A stretch of DNA of 64,000 nucleotides from Microbulbifer celer (GTDB lineage Bacteria > Pseudomonadota > Gammaproteobacteria > Pseudomonadales > Cellvibrionaceae). Shown in pieces: positions 53,281-62,158 of this stretch (its first letter is position 1; each line of letters opens with the position of its first letter). A model generated the notes under the pieces. That model ran no database searches, was not told the DNA's origin, and was given only the letters and a program-made list of their open reading frames with translations. The stretch spans positions 1,887,501 through 1,951,500 of the forward strand of contig NZ_CP087715.1 in NCBI RefSeq assembly GCF_020991125.1, read 5' to 3'. The position numbers and the translations under genes were made by a program.

Positions 53281-54007
53281 TTCGAAATCACCTTCCAAGT
53301 CATTGCGGCTGGACAAGGCTATCGCCCAGGTGACTGACCTCTCACGAACGGATGTGAAAAGAGCGGCTCGCGAGGGCCGCATCTCCGTCAACAACGAGGT
53401 GGTCACCGATACGGCGAAAAAAGTGCTCGAATCCGACACCCTTTATCTGGATGACGAGCCTCTGCTGGAGCCCGGCCCGCGCTACTTCGCACTGAACAAG
53501 CCGTTGGGCTATGTCTGCGCCACTAAAGATGGCGAACATCCCACGGTCCTGGATCTGCTGGAAGAGCCGAACAAACACAAGCTGCATATTGCCGGGCGAC
53601 TGGATATCGACACCACTGGCCTGGTATTGATTACCGACGACGGCCAGTGGTCGCACCGCGTTACTTCCCCCCGTCATCAGTGTGACAAAACTTACTACGC
53701 ACTGCTGGCGGAACCGATCGAAGACAACGCGGTAGCGAAGTTCGCCAAGGGGATCTGGCTCAATAACGAGAAAACCCGTACCAAGCCGGCAAAGCTGGAA
53801 ATCCTGTTTCGCAATGAGGTGCGCGTCACCATCAGTGAAGGCCGCTACCATCAGGTAAAACGCATGTTTGCCGCCCTCGGCAACCGTGTGCTGGAACTTC
53901 ATCGCGAACGAGTTGGCGATATTGTGCTGGAAGAGGACCTGCAGGAAGGTGAGTACCGCGTGCTGACCGATGATGAGATTCGTTCTATTTCACCCGATGC
54001 GGCTTGA
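53273..54007 (+). CDS. RsuA-type rRNA pseudouridine synthase
   Basis: A 244-residue pseudouridine synthase: an N-terminal S4 domain ([30 protein letters not shown]), then the catalytic Asp111 in [13 protein letters not shown], and [18 protein letters not shown]. It most resembles RsuA, which modifies U516 of 16S rRNA. No ATG is available: TTG at 53273 overlaps folD by eight bases, and TTG at 53303 would start exactly at the E. coli-like MRLDK. Neither has a strong ribosome binding site. Confidence 0.88.
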   Translation: MANSKSPSKSLRLDKAIAQVTDLSRTDVKRAAREGRISVNNEVVTDTAKKVLESDTLYLDDEPLLEPGPRYFALNKPLGYVCATKDGEHPTVLDLLEEPNKHKLHIAGRLDIDTTGLVLITDDGQWSHRVTSPRHQCDKTYYALLAEPIEDNAVAKFAKGIWLNNEKTRTKPAKLEILFRNEVRVTISEGRYHQVKRMFAALGNRVLELHRERVGDIVLEEDLQEGEYRVLTDDEIRSISPDAA

Positions 54008-54080
54008 AACGATCGTCAACCGATCCTGGAGCCGCACCCATCAAACCCAGCTTTAAAGCCCCAATACGGCCGCTTGCTTG

Positions 54081-55103
54081 ATGACCACACTCCTCGCGCA
54101 GCTGATCGGCGATTCGGACTCAGATACCCTCTGGATTGCCGACGAAAACAGTAAACCGCTACTGCAGACGGGTGTCACCTTTCCCGGTCTGTTGTTGACC
54201 AATCGCTGGGATATCGCGCATCACGCGACCAGCCTCGGCGTTCGCGCGGTCTTCAATGATTTCGACCTGGCAGAGCCGGGGATAATATATTCCCGCATTG
54301 TTTACCCGGTCTCGAAAGAAAAGGCCGCGGTGCACCACGTCATCAACCAGGCGCCATCGGTATTGGTGTCAGGTGGATCACTTTGCCTGCTGGGGGAGAA
54401 AAGCAGCGGCATCAAGACCTATGCGCAAAAGGCTGCGCAACGCTTTGCCACCACAAAGCGCTTTCGCAAGCACGGCAGCGAGTACCTGTGCACCACCGCC
54501 CTCGGCACGTCACACCCGGATACACCGACGCTGGATGACAGCGACTATCAAAATCTGCAACAGCCCGCCGCACTGCACGGTCTGTTTTCAAAGCCAGGCC
54601 TGTTTGGCTGGAACAAGGTTGATACCGGCAGCGCTTTGCTCGCCTCTTTACTTGCAGAAGAAGCACTGGAGCCGGGGATGCGGGCCGTGGATCTGGGAAG
54701 TGGCTACGGCTACCTGAGCGCTCAGCTGGCCAAGGCGGGAGGCTTCCAGATTACGGCGACTGATAATAACGCCGCCGCACTGCGAGCCTGCCGAAAAAAC
54801 TTCCAGGACCACAACATCGCACCACCGGAGCAGGTGATAGCTGGCGATGCGGGCTCTGAACTGAATAGTGGCAGTGCCGATCTGATTATTTGCAACCCAC
54901 CGTTCCACCAGGGGTTTCAGGTGGAGGGCGATCTTACCGATCGATTTCTGCAACAGGCAGCAAGAATCCTCGCGGCCAACGGAAAGGCGCTGTTTGTAGT
55001 GAACGAGTTTATTCCACTAGGAAAAAAAGCCCAGCCATACTTCAAGCGCGCAACGGTACTTCTCAGGGAAAAGGGGTTCTGCGTTTATCGGCTGGAAAAA
55101 TAG
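54081..55103 (+). CDS. rsmC: 16S rRNA G1207 methyltransferase, RsmC-like
   Basis: A 340-residue protein with the two-module RsmC layout: a degenerate N-terminal domain, then a functional class I methyltransferase. GLFSKPGLFGWNKVDTGSALL is the RsmC hallmark, AVDLGSGYGYLSAQLAK binds S-adenosylmethionine, and CNPPFHQG (from about residue 271) is the catalytic NPPF motif for the exocyclic guanine amine. It acts on the small subunit. ATG at 54081 is used; a TTG lies directly before it. It converges on the 55.1-kb gene. Confidence 0.88.
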   Translation: MTTLLAQLIGDSDSDTLWIADENSKPLLQTGVTFPGLLLTNRWDIAHHATSLGVRAVFNDFDLAEPGIIYSRIVYPVSKEKAAVHHVINQAPSVLVSGGSLCLLGEKSSGIKTYAQKAAQRFATTKRFRKHGSEYLCTTALGTSHPDTPTLDDSDYQNLQQPAALHGLFSKPGLFGWNKVDTGSALLASLLAEEALEPGMRAVDLGSGYGYLSAQLAKAGGFQITATDNNAAALRACRKNFQDHNIAPPEQVIAGDAGSELNSGSADLIICNPPFHQGFQVEGDLTDRFLQQAARILAANGKALFVVNEFIPLGKKAQPYFKRATVLLREKGFCVYRLEK

Positions 55104-55133
55104 CGGGCAGCAAGAGACCGGGCTGCACGCCGG

Positions 55134-55589
55134 TCAGTAATCCCGTAAGTTGAAGAGATTCATCGACAGGGTATGCTCTTCCAGCTGCTCAAGCTCCAGC
55201 AATCGTTCAAATGCATTCTTGGCAGACGGTGTATCGGCTCCCTGCAACAGATCCTGATATTGATCTGCCAGATACATTTCGATATCCATCGCCAGCTGAC
55301 CGATGGCTTCCACATCCCCGATATCAATATTGCGCAGACGCTGGAGAAACTCCTGCTCGCGCCCTGGCGGCGCAAACTGCACCCAGGTATGTAGCGCACC
55401 TTCGCTAATATCGTCCTGAAAGTTCTCCAGGGTGTGGATCATGGAAACTTCTCGCCGCTTCAATTGATCCAGCAGCAGGACTGCGCGCGCGTTACCGGAC
55501 AGCTGCTCATACATTTCATATTGCTGGCACAGCTTCTGATGAAATTCCCTCCCCTCGTGAATCACATCTTCCAAGGTTTTATAGCGCAT
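55134..55589 (-). CDS. Possible ferritin-like helical-bundle protein
   Basis: A 151-residue protein starting at ATG 55589 (MRYKTLEDVIHEGREFH), with GGGAAGAG five bases upstream; the frame extends to 55631 without support. It is nearly all helical, with Glu/His pairs spaced as in ferritin-like folds (EGREFHQKL, RREVSMIHTLENF, LEQLEEHTLSMN). This suggests a four-helix bundle that could bind metals, but the ExxH set is not complete enough to be sure. I do not recognise the family. Confidence 0.65.
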   Translation of the reverse strand: MRYKTLEDVIHEGREFHQKLCQQYEMYEQLSGNARAVLLLDQLKRREVSMIHTLENFQDDISEGALHTWVQFAPPGREQEFLQRLRNIDIGDVEAIGQLAMDIEMYLADQYQDLLQGADTPSAKNAFERLLELEQLEEHTLSMNLFNLRDY

Positions 55590-55677
55590 CAACTCTTCCC
55601 GGGAAAAACCGCCTAAACTCAGTATAGGCACAAGGACTAATAACCCGCCAATCGAATTTTCTTTGCGGGAAAACCGA

Positions 55678-56439
55678 CTATCGCAACGGTCTCAAGCGGG
55701 AGTCGAGCCGTCTCTGCGGATTGCGGGGATTAAGTTCGGGGGGAGCCTGTTGCAACAGTGTCTTGCGGCCAAGGGGCTGAGCACTGAACACGCCAATACA
55801 GTTTTCATACTCGGGGTGCTCAGCAGTCCAACTATTACCGAGCTGAGCACGAATTACAGGTTTGCGCCAGCCGCTGGCCAGCAGTTCTTTGCGGCTGCCG
55901 AAGTTGCTCACCACCAGGCCGTGCCGGTGTGTCAGTGCCAATAGGCTGCTGCACCAGCCCTCATCCGCCTCAATGGCCCGGCTCGCTTCACCATCCACAT
56001 GACCGAACAGATCATCAATGACTAGATCGAAGCCGCCACCCCCCCGACCGGGCAGTTGCGCAGCCGTCAGGTACTCGGCAACAAACTCACGCGCATCGGC
56101 ATGTATCAACTCCGCGCGAGTCACGCCGAAAAAACGGCGGGCAACGGTGAGATGGTGGCGATCAATGTCTACGCCCACGATCGATTTAGGCGCAACATAG
56201 CGTTGCAACAGCCGAATCAAAGCGCCACCACCAACACCAAGGAGCAGCACCCGACGAATTGCCGCAGCCGGAACAAAGAACACCGGCAACAGCAACAATT
56301 CCCATAAGGAGCCTTTCAATGGGTCTCGGTCGTTCCATTGGGAATGAAAAACACCGTTACTGTAGAGACGCACACTGGCGCCGTGGGTGCGCACTTCGTA
56401 GCGATTGCCGGCGGCCTCCTTGTGCCAGATCAGTGCCAT
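55678..56439 (-). CDS. Spermidine synthase-like methyltransferase-fold protein
   Basis: A 253-residue Rossmann-fold protein of the spermidine-synthase group. VLLLGVGGGALIRLL is the nucleotide-binding glycine motif, SIVGVDIDRHHLTVA the acidic end of beta 2, IHADAREFV the adenine region and FDLVIDDLFGH the catalytic-acid region (Asp of the D-D-x motif). The short N terminus and no clear putrescine-binding Tyr/Glu make true polyamine synthesis doubtful; many relatives are uncharacterised. It lies seven bases downstream of the msrC stop on the same strand. Confidence 0.8.
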   Translation of the reverse strand: MALIWHKEAAGNRYEVRTHGASVRLYSNGVFHSQWNDRDPLKGSLWELLLLPVFFVPAAAIRRVLLLGVGGGALIRLLQRYVAPKSIVGVDIDRHHLTVARRFFGVTRAELIHADAREFVAEYLTAAQLPGRGGGGFDLVIDDLFGHVDGEASRAIEADEGWCSSLLALTHRHGLVVSNFGSRKELLASGWRKPVIRAQLGNSWTAEHPEYENCIGVFSAQPLGRKTLLQQAPPELNPRNPQRRLDSRLRPLR

Positions 56440-56446
56440 TGGGCGT

Positions 56447-56911
56447 TCAGCTCACCGGCAGATCGGAATGCTCCAGCAGCACCCGCGCGTAAGCTTCGAT
56501 ACCCTTAAGATCCTCGTCGCCAAACCGGGCCACCGTGGGGCTGTCAATATCCAGCACACCCAGGCATTGCTCGCCATTATACAGGGGCACCACCACTTCT
56601 GACGCAGATACCGCATCACAGGCGATATGCCCCGGGAACGCATGTACATCCTCCACCAGCTGTGACTGCCCCGTCGCAACCGCGGTACCACAGACACCCG
56701 CCCCCACATCGATATGGGTACAAGCCGGCTTGCCCTGAAACGGCCCCAGCTTGAGCGCATCTCCATGCAGAAAGTAGAACCCGGCCCAATTGATATCCGG
56801 CATTTCCATAAACAGCAGCGCACTGGCGTTGGCGGTATTTGCCAGCCAGTCGCGTTCACCGGACAGCAACGCGGCCAGCTGGTCACACAGAGTCTGATAG
56901 AAAGGTGTCAT
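56447..56911 (-). CDS. msrC: Free methionine-(R)-sulfoxide reductase
   Basis: A 154-residue GAF-domain enzyme that reduces free methionine-(R)-sulfoxide. Cys64, Cys74 and Cys98 (ACTHIDVGAGVCG...HIAC) have exactly the spacing of Cys84, 94 and 118 of the E. coli enzyme, with Cys98 the catalytic position. Tryptophan and acidic substrate residues (NWAGFYF, SEVVVPL) are present. ATG at 56911 has AGGA seven bases upstream. A terminator for the preceding gene lies just before it. Confidence 0.93.
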   Translation of the reverse strand: MTPFYQTLCDQLAALLSGERDWLANTANASALLFMEMPDINWAGFYFLHGDALKLGPFQGKPACTHIDVGAGVCGTAVATGQSQLVEDVHAFPGHIACDAVSASEVVVPLYNGEQCLGVLDIDSPTVARFGDEDLKGIEAYARVLLEHSDLPVS

Positions 56912-56923
56912 GGGTGAATTCCT

Positions 56924-56950
56924 GAAAAAACAAAACCCGCGAAAGCGGGT
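56924..56950 (-). terminator. Rho-independent terminator upstream of msrC
   Basis: On the minus strand ACCCGC-TTTC-GCGGGT is followed by TTTTGTTTTTT. It ends transcription of the 57.0-kb gene and perhaps of the condensin operon. Confidence 0.8.
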
Positions 56951-57037
56951 ATGAGTACAACTGCATTATGGTACAGCGCAATGGTTGCTGAACACATCCC
57001 GTCACAGGCAACATCTGACAACGGCAATCAGGGAAAC

Positions 57038-57487
57038 TTACAGGTATGGATCGGCAACGGATTCCCGCCCCTGTGCCTCAAACTCCTCCGCATCCACCGT
57101 TGGTTTGCTCCAGTCGGAATCGTCTTCCTCATCGTCGCGACTGCGTATTGCGGGCCCAACGCTGGTAACATCACTCGCCCTCAATCCATTGATCAACTTT
57201 CGCGGCGCTTTCTCACTGCCCCCTGACGCACGATCGGAACGTGCAATCTCTCGCTGAAGTACCCGACTGGCAACGGCATTGAGGTTGGGGCGGCGGCGTT
57301 CAGCCAGCCTGACGGCTTCCAGCTCACCACTAAGACGATTAATCTCCGCCTGCATATCCCCCATTTGGGCCTGCAGGTCGGTAAGCTGCGACAGCACACC
57401 TTTAACTTTTCGGCTCTCTTTTTCATAGAGCACCGCGGCGGTCCCGAAAGCCAGCACAATCACCACCAGTAATGAAAAATTTCGCAT
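57038..57487 (-). CDS. Single-pass membrane protein with coiled coil, unknown
   Basis: A 149-residue protein. Residues ~5-20 (SLLVVIVLAFGTAAVLY) form one membrane helix or signal anchor, residues 25-63 are a predicted coiled coil (VKGVLSQLTDLQAQMGDMQAEINRLSGELEAV), and the rest is polar and acidic (DDEEDDSDW). Starting ATG 57487 is preceded by AGGCTT. It follows mksB on the same strand after about 160 bp, so it may or may not be part of the condensin transcript. I do not recognise the family. Confidence 0.7.
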   Translation of the reverse strand: MRNFSLLVVIVLAFGTAAVLYEKESRKVKGVLSQLTDLQAQMGDMQAEINRLSGELEAVRLAERRRPNLNAVASRVLQREIARSDRASGGSEKAPRKLINGLRASDVTSVGPAIRSRDDEEDDSDWSKPTVDAEEFEAQGRESVADPYL

Positions 57488-57648
57488 TCAAGCCTCCCCT
57501 GCTTAATTGCTCGTATACCGGAATTCTTATTGATCTGGAGCCAGAACCCCAAGATCCGCGAAATACTAGCGGAATCCGGTATATCTTCCGCGAACTGGTG
57601 CTTAAAAAGCAAGATCAATTCGCGACCACACCGCCCGCCCCATCCTAT

Positions 57649-60600
57649 TCAGCTCTCTACCAGGTCGAGAAACTCCAGACTCGCCTGCTGGCGGATGGTG
57701 CGACGGTGATTGGCCCACAGTGCGGCAATTTTCTCCCGGTTGCAGACTTTGCGGTCAACAAACACCCGGGTATGCAACTCACCTACCGGTTTCGGGCTCG
57801 GACATTTGCTGAACACGAACTGGTTGGAAATCAGGTCCATAAACGGCCCTGACTTGCTGCTGGGCATAATGAACAGCAGCTGCAGCCCGAGCGTTTCCGT
57901 CAGGTAACGAATCACTTCCCGCGAGCGGGATTCATCCATCTTCGAGAACGCCTCGTCCACCAGCACCATTTTCAGGTGACTATGACCATCGTTAAAGCGG
58001 AAGGCCGATGTCACCGCCGCGGAGCGGATGATATAGGCCGGCGTTTCCAGCTGCCCGCCGGAACCGGTGCCGTACTGGCTGAGTGCGATGGGTTCTTTGC
58101 CTGCAGGCTCCTTGTAAATTTCGTAGTTGCGATAGTTGCGGTAATCACTGATGCGATCCAACTCCCGGCGAGCCACCTGCTCATCTTCACTCAACAGCAT
58201 ATTCAGCAGCTTGTCGCGCACCTGCTGGTGCTTGGGAGAAAGATCCGCGTCGAACAAGCTCTGCTCCTCCCCCAGGTTCGGCAGCTCAATCACAGCCTTG
58301 AAGAAACTCCAGTACTCTTTAAACTCCGGTACCCAGCGATAATCGAAGCGAAAACGCTCACGATCGGCACCGAAGCGATGATGCTCCAACTCCAGGTTGA
58401 GATCGTCCAGCACCCGCTTACCATCATTGATGGACTGATAAATTGCATGACACAGATGGGTGACAAAGGTGGTATTGAAGGACTTCTTCAGCCCCTGCAG
58501 CTGTTCGTGACGATCCACCAGTAGATTGTTTTTCAAGCGGTTACGCAGTGTCGTCACCTGCTCCACCAACTCGCATACCTGCTTGAACTGCGGCTCCCGG
58601 TGCCCGCCGGCAAAGTCCGGGTCGAACGATAAAGTATCCCCGGTGCTGCAACTGCTGTTGTAGTCCATCACTGCCTTCAGCAACTGGTGGCTGTATTTCT
58701 GCAGCAGCCCCTGCCACTCGACAACATCTTGCGAGAAGTCGAAGCTTTCGCCCGCTTGCGCCGCCTGGTCGTCTGCGCGCTCCAAGGTGGATTCGGCATC
58801 AAAATCCGGGTTGATCTGTGCAATGCGCTGCACTGCAGCTTCACTGTCAGACAGCGCCTCGTCCAACTGATCCAGTTGCGCCGACAGTGCTTTCAACTGT
58901 TTCTCGATAGTATCGAGGCCAGACTCCAGCTTGCCCGCCTGTTTTTGCAGGTTGGCGCCCTGCTGGCGCTCGGCTTCCAGCTTTTCATACAGGGCGTTCG
59001 CCTGCTGTTCCAGCTCTATGCCGTCATCGAGATCCAGATTCGCCAGCGCCTGCTCGGCATTGCGCCAGTGTCGCTGGGCGTCCAGGGCCGCATCGACATG
59101 TTCGAGGAGCTTCAGCGGTGTCAGGCTGCGCACCGCTTGCGCCAGCGCACGCAGTTGCTGCTGGTGCTCGTGCATCTGCCCGGCCTCGGCGAGCAACTGA
59201 TCCATAGTGCGCTGCTGGGCGGCAAGTGCTCGGGCGCGGGCACCCTGTCCAAAAACCAGCTCTCCGTCATCGATGTCGCTGCGCCACATGCTGTAGTTGC
59301 CACTGGCCAGCCCTTCGGACGTCAGACCACGGCGGGTTCCGCGCAACTCCTGCGCGTCCCGCACCTGTAATACTGTGCCGTACGACGCCCGCAGGTAGTG
59401 CTCCGCGGTCTTGTGGCTGAACGCCATCAAATCAATAATCGATTTCTGCGGCGTATCCATACGCTCCGCATCGCGACGCGCCTTTTCGCCCTGAATCACA
59501 CGCGCGCGATTGCCACGCCCGGACATCCCGCGCACGATCCGGATGGCCTCGGCCTCGTAATCCGGATCCACGATAATCGAAAATCGTGCACCACCGAGAT
59601 AGCCTTCCACCGCCATCTGCCAGCGATCGTCCACAACTTCCACAAAATCACAAAGCACCTGTGGTTCTGCCTGCGGGCACTGCTCACGAATAGCCGCCAA
59701 TGCCAGGTCCACATACTGTGGGTAACGCACACGATTGGACTGCAGGTGATGAATCCGGGATTCCTGCGCATGCAGCTGCTTCTGTAGTTGCTGCACCTTC
59801 AGGTCGCCGCGGGAAACCTGCTCATTTAACAAATCCCGCAAAGTCGCGGTGCCGGGCTCGGCATCCGCCAGTTGCTGCGCCAGGCGATTCTGCACCGCTT
59901 CCGCTGCAGCGACCTGTTCACGCAGGGACTCCTGTGCAGACAGATCAATCCAGTCTTTGCCCAATAGGCCCTGCAGCTCTGGCAGGTCATCGCTGCGGCC
60001 GACCGCCTTGATGGACTTCAACAATCCGCCGTCACTGAACGCCGGAACTTCCAACGCGATCGAGGTACTGTTCAGTAAGGAAAGCAGTTCTCCGGCAGCG
60101 GTGCGATTATCTGCGAAGGCCTGTTGCTGCACCGCAAGCGGAGATGCCAGTGAAGAAAGAGTTCTGTTGGCGTCGGCGATCTTTTGATCCAGCTCATCCT
60201 TGCTGCGCAGAGCGGAAATTCCCTGGCGCTGCGCCTGAATCGCAACCAACTCTTCACTCAGCTGGCGAACCCGCCCCTCTGACTGCTGGATTTCCTGCGC
60301 GGTGCGCTCCAGATCCGCGCGATTGTCTTTCTGCCGGCTTTTGCCTTCCACATAGGTTTTCTGAACCCGCAGTTGCTGATGCTTGGCCTGCAGGTACTCC
60401 TGCACCCGCAACTGTAACCACTGCTCACGGTAGAGATCTGCAGATTCTGCAATGCGCTGCAAGGCATCGACCCGGTCGACGATTTCCCGGGCCTCCTGCT
60501 CCATACCATGTATGGTTTTCATCAGTTCAGACACCGAGCGGATGGCATCTCCCAGATCGCGCTTCTCCAGTACTTCCTGAGCGACAAAGTCATTGATACT

Positions 60601-61275
60601 TTTTACCGGCTTGTACGCCATAAAGTTGGCAAACGTGCGCGCCGCGTGCATGGCCTCACGATCCGGCACAGCATCCTTGCGACCGCGCAATGCGCCGTAC
60701 AAACGGCGCAGATAGGCCTTCTTCTTATCGTACTGCTCAACCTTCTCGAACTGCTTGCTCGCCACGCTGTAGAACTTGTCCAGCGGCAGTAGATGTTTAC
60801 CGTCTTTGTACTCTTTGATGAAATCGCCGATGGCCAGCTGTGCACCCGGGAGCAGGAAAAACTTCAGACTATCCTGGCGCGCCTGAGCGGGTTTACTGCT
60901 GGTATCCAAGTGGGCACGGATCGCCATGATCGCCGTGAAAGGATCGCCGTCTTCGCCATCTGTAGGATAAAAATTGCCGGCAATATAGCAATCGGTGGGC
61001 TGCAAGCGGGCATAGCTGCCATCGTCACAGCCGAGTACGTACGACGCGAGAGTGCGCACCTGCTTGCCTCCCCGCCCGCGCTGGGTAGTTTCGTCCTGCC
61101 CGGGGTTGAAGGTAAACAGTGTGTCGTGCGCAGCGGTCATCAGGGTCTGAATCGCGTCCGCCGCGGTGGTCTTGCCGGAGCCGTTGCCACCGGAAAACAG
61201 GTTGATCGGCCCGAAGTCATACTCGAGCTGGGGAATATTGCCCCAGTTGATCAGGATGAGTTTTTTCAGAAACAT
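57649..61275 (-). CDS. mksB: Condensin SMC-like ATPase MksB
   Basis: A 1208-residue SMC-like ATPase. The N-terminal head has Walker A GGNGSGKTT (Lys35) right after LILINWGNIPQLEYDFGPINLFS; the C-terminal head has the signature SQYGTGSGGQLETP and Walker B LKMVLVDEAFSKMDESRSREV. Between them are two long coiled coils around a hinge-like region near residues 505-640. This is the head-coil-hinge layout of MksB/JetC, which with MksF and MksE loads onto DNA. The length is greater than I recall for P. aeruginosa MksB. It starts at ATG 61275, 124 bp after the mksE stop and behind an 82-bp palindrome. Confidence 0.88.
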   Translation of the reverse strand: MFLKKLILINWGNIPQLEYDFGPINLFSGGNGSGKTTAADAIQTLMTAAHDTLFTFNPGQDETTQRGRGGKQVRTLASYVLGCDDGSYARLQPTDCYIAGNFYPTDGEDGDPFTAIMAIRAHLDTSSKPAQARQDSLKFFLLPGAQLAIGDFIKEYKDGKHLLPLDKFYSVASKQFEKVEQYDKKKAYLRRLYGALRGRKDAVPDREAMHAARTFANFMAYKPVKSINDFVAQEVLEKRDLGDAIRSVSELMKTIHGMEQEAREIVDRVDALQRIAESADLYREQWLQLRVQEYLQAKHQQLRVQKTYVEGKSRQKDNRADLERTAQEIQQSEGRVRQLSEELVAIQAQRQGISALRSKDELDQKIADANRTLSSLASPLAVQQQAFADNRTAAGELLSLLNSTSIALEVPAFSDGGLLKSIKAVGRSDDLPELQGLLGKDWIDLSAQESLREQVAAAEAVQNRLAQQLADAEPGTATLRDLLNEQVSRGDLKVQQLQKQLHAQESRIHHLQSNRVRYPQYVDLALAAIREQCPQAEPQVLCDFVEVVDDRWQMAVEGYLGGARFSIIVDPDYEAEAIRIVRGMSGRGNRARVIQGEKARRDAERMDTPQKSIIDLMAFSHKTAEHYLRASYGTVLQVRDAQELRGTRRGLTSEGLASGNYSMWRSDIDDGELVFGQGARARALAAQQRTMDQLLAEAGQMHEHQQQLRALAQAVRSLTPLKLLEHVDAALDAQRHWRNAEQALANLDLDDGIELEQQANALYEKLEAERQQGANLQKQAGKLESGLDTIEKQLKALSAQLDQLDEALSDSEAAVQRIAQINPDFDAESTLERADDQAAQAGESFDFSQDVVEWQGLLQKYSHQLLKAVMDYNSSCSTGDTLSFDPDFAGGHREPQFKQVCELVEQVTTLRNRLKNNLLVDRHEQLQGLKKSFNTTFVTHLCHAIYQSINDGKRVLDDLNLELEHHRFGADRERFRFDYRWVPEFKEYWSFFKAVIELPNLGEEQSLFDADLSPKHQQVRDKLLNMLLSEDEQVARRELDRISDYRNYRNYEIYKEPAGKEPIALSQYGTGSGGQLETPAYIIRSAAVTSAFRFNDGHSHLKMVLVDEAFSKMDESRSREVIRYLTETLGLQLLFIMPSSKSGPFMDLISNQFVFSKCPSPKPVGELHTRVFVDRKVCNREKIAALWANHRRTIRQQASLEFLDLVES

Positions 61276-61315
61276 ACGTTTCGAATGCCCGATATTTACC
61301 TGGTGATGTTTTCAA

Positions 61316-61397
61316 GGTGGATGCGCTTATCCACCCTGCAGTCTGAAAAAAATATAAATTTTCAGTAGGGGGATAAGATAAGCGCAGCGCATCCACC
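61316..61397. repeat. 82-bp REP-like compound palindrome between mksE and mksB
   Basis: GGTGGATGCGC (61316-61326) and GCGCATCCACC (61387-61397) are perfect 11-bp outer arms. Inside, CTTATCC (61326-61332) matches GGATAAG (61371-61377), and CTGAAAA (61343-61349) matches TTTTCAG (61359-61365). Each outer end is also a short hairpin on its own. GGTGGATAAGCGCAGCGC-type palindromes are known, from memory, as dispersed REP repeats in proteobacteria. It ends three bases before the mksE stop codon. Confidence 0.8.
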
Positions 61398-61399
61398 AT

Positions 61400-62158
61400 C
61401 TAATCTGATTCCGCAAACAGACTGTGGTCTTCGCTGCTCGGGGTAATTCGCTCTTCTGGTTCGGCTTTTTCAGCCTGGATGTCGGCTGGAGCGTCGACTG
61501 GCGACACATTATCGCCCTCACCTGACTCCAGCAACTGTTGTAAAGCGGATTCGCTGACAAACTGGGCAATCGTGGGACGGACTCGCAGCAGCGTCTCCGC
61601 AGCAGCTTCACTGTCTTCACCGTTAAACTGAATCAAGCGCAACTGACGGAGTTTCTTCAGCAACTGTTTGCGCTCTGCCAACTTGTCTGGCAAAGACATC
61701 TTGAGCAGGTTACGCAACCCGAGTTCCAATGCTTCCAAGGTCAGCGCCACGCAACCATGATCGTCTACCTGCCCTTCTCGCAGAGACTTGTCATACTCCA
61801 CGCGTAGCACGAGGATCGCAGCCACTTCCTGCTGGGTGAGGCGCGCGCGGAAACCGCCGTGGTGCGGCTCTTCCTGGTCTGCCATACCCGGCACTTCAGC
61901 ACCCGGTGGGTAAACGCGGATAAACTGGAAGCGGGTGTCGTGTTGTAAACGCAGCCCCAATGGCGCGATCCATTCGCGGATCAGTGATTCACAACGCTGA
62001 AAGCGGTCGTACAGCAGGGTTTCCACGTTGCTTTCATCACGACAGATAACCCCGTAATCCAGCAGCCGCACCAACAGCTCGGAGAACTCGCTACGGCTCA
62101 GCTTGCATTGCTTGAGCGCTTCTTCCAGCGCGTTGTCGATCAACCCCGTTTCAATCAC
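61400..62158 (-). CDS. mksE: Condensin subunit MksE (DUF4194 type)
   Basis: A 252-residue winged-helix-like protein. It begins GTG ATT GAA at 62158, overlapping the mksF stop by eight bases. The core has LLVRLLDYGVICRDE, FQFIRVYPPGAEVPG and RLTQQEVAAILVLRVEYDK, which fit the MksE/JetB (DUF4194) family; an acidic, low-complexity C-terminal tail follows (EKAEPEERITPSSEDHS). MksE binds the kleisin MksF and regulates the complex. It is the middle gene of the mksF-mksE-mksB operon. Confidence 0.85.
   Translation of the reverse strand: MIETGLIDNALEEALKQCKLSRSEFSELLVRLLDYGVICRDESNVETLLYDRFQRCESLIREWIAPLGLRLQHDTRFQFIRVYPPGAEVPGMADQEEPHHGGFRARLTQQEVAAILVLRVEYDKSLREGQVDDHGCVALTLEALELGLRNLLKMSLPDKLAERKQLLKKLRQLRLIQFNGEDSEAAAETLLRVRPTIAQFVSESALQQLLESGEGDNVSPVDAPADIQAEKAEPEERITPSSEDHSLFAESD

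Noticed and set aside
57038-57487. MksG/JetD nuclease downstream of mksB
   Set aside because: The protein there is only 149 residues with a membrane helix and coiled coil, and has no TOPRIM motif.
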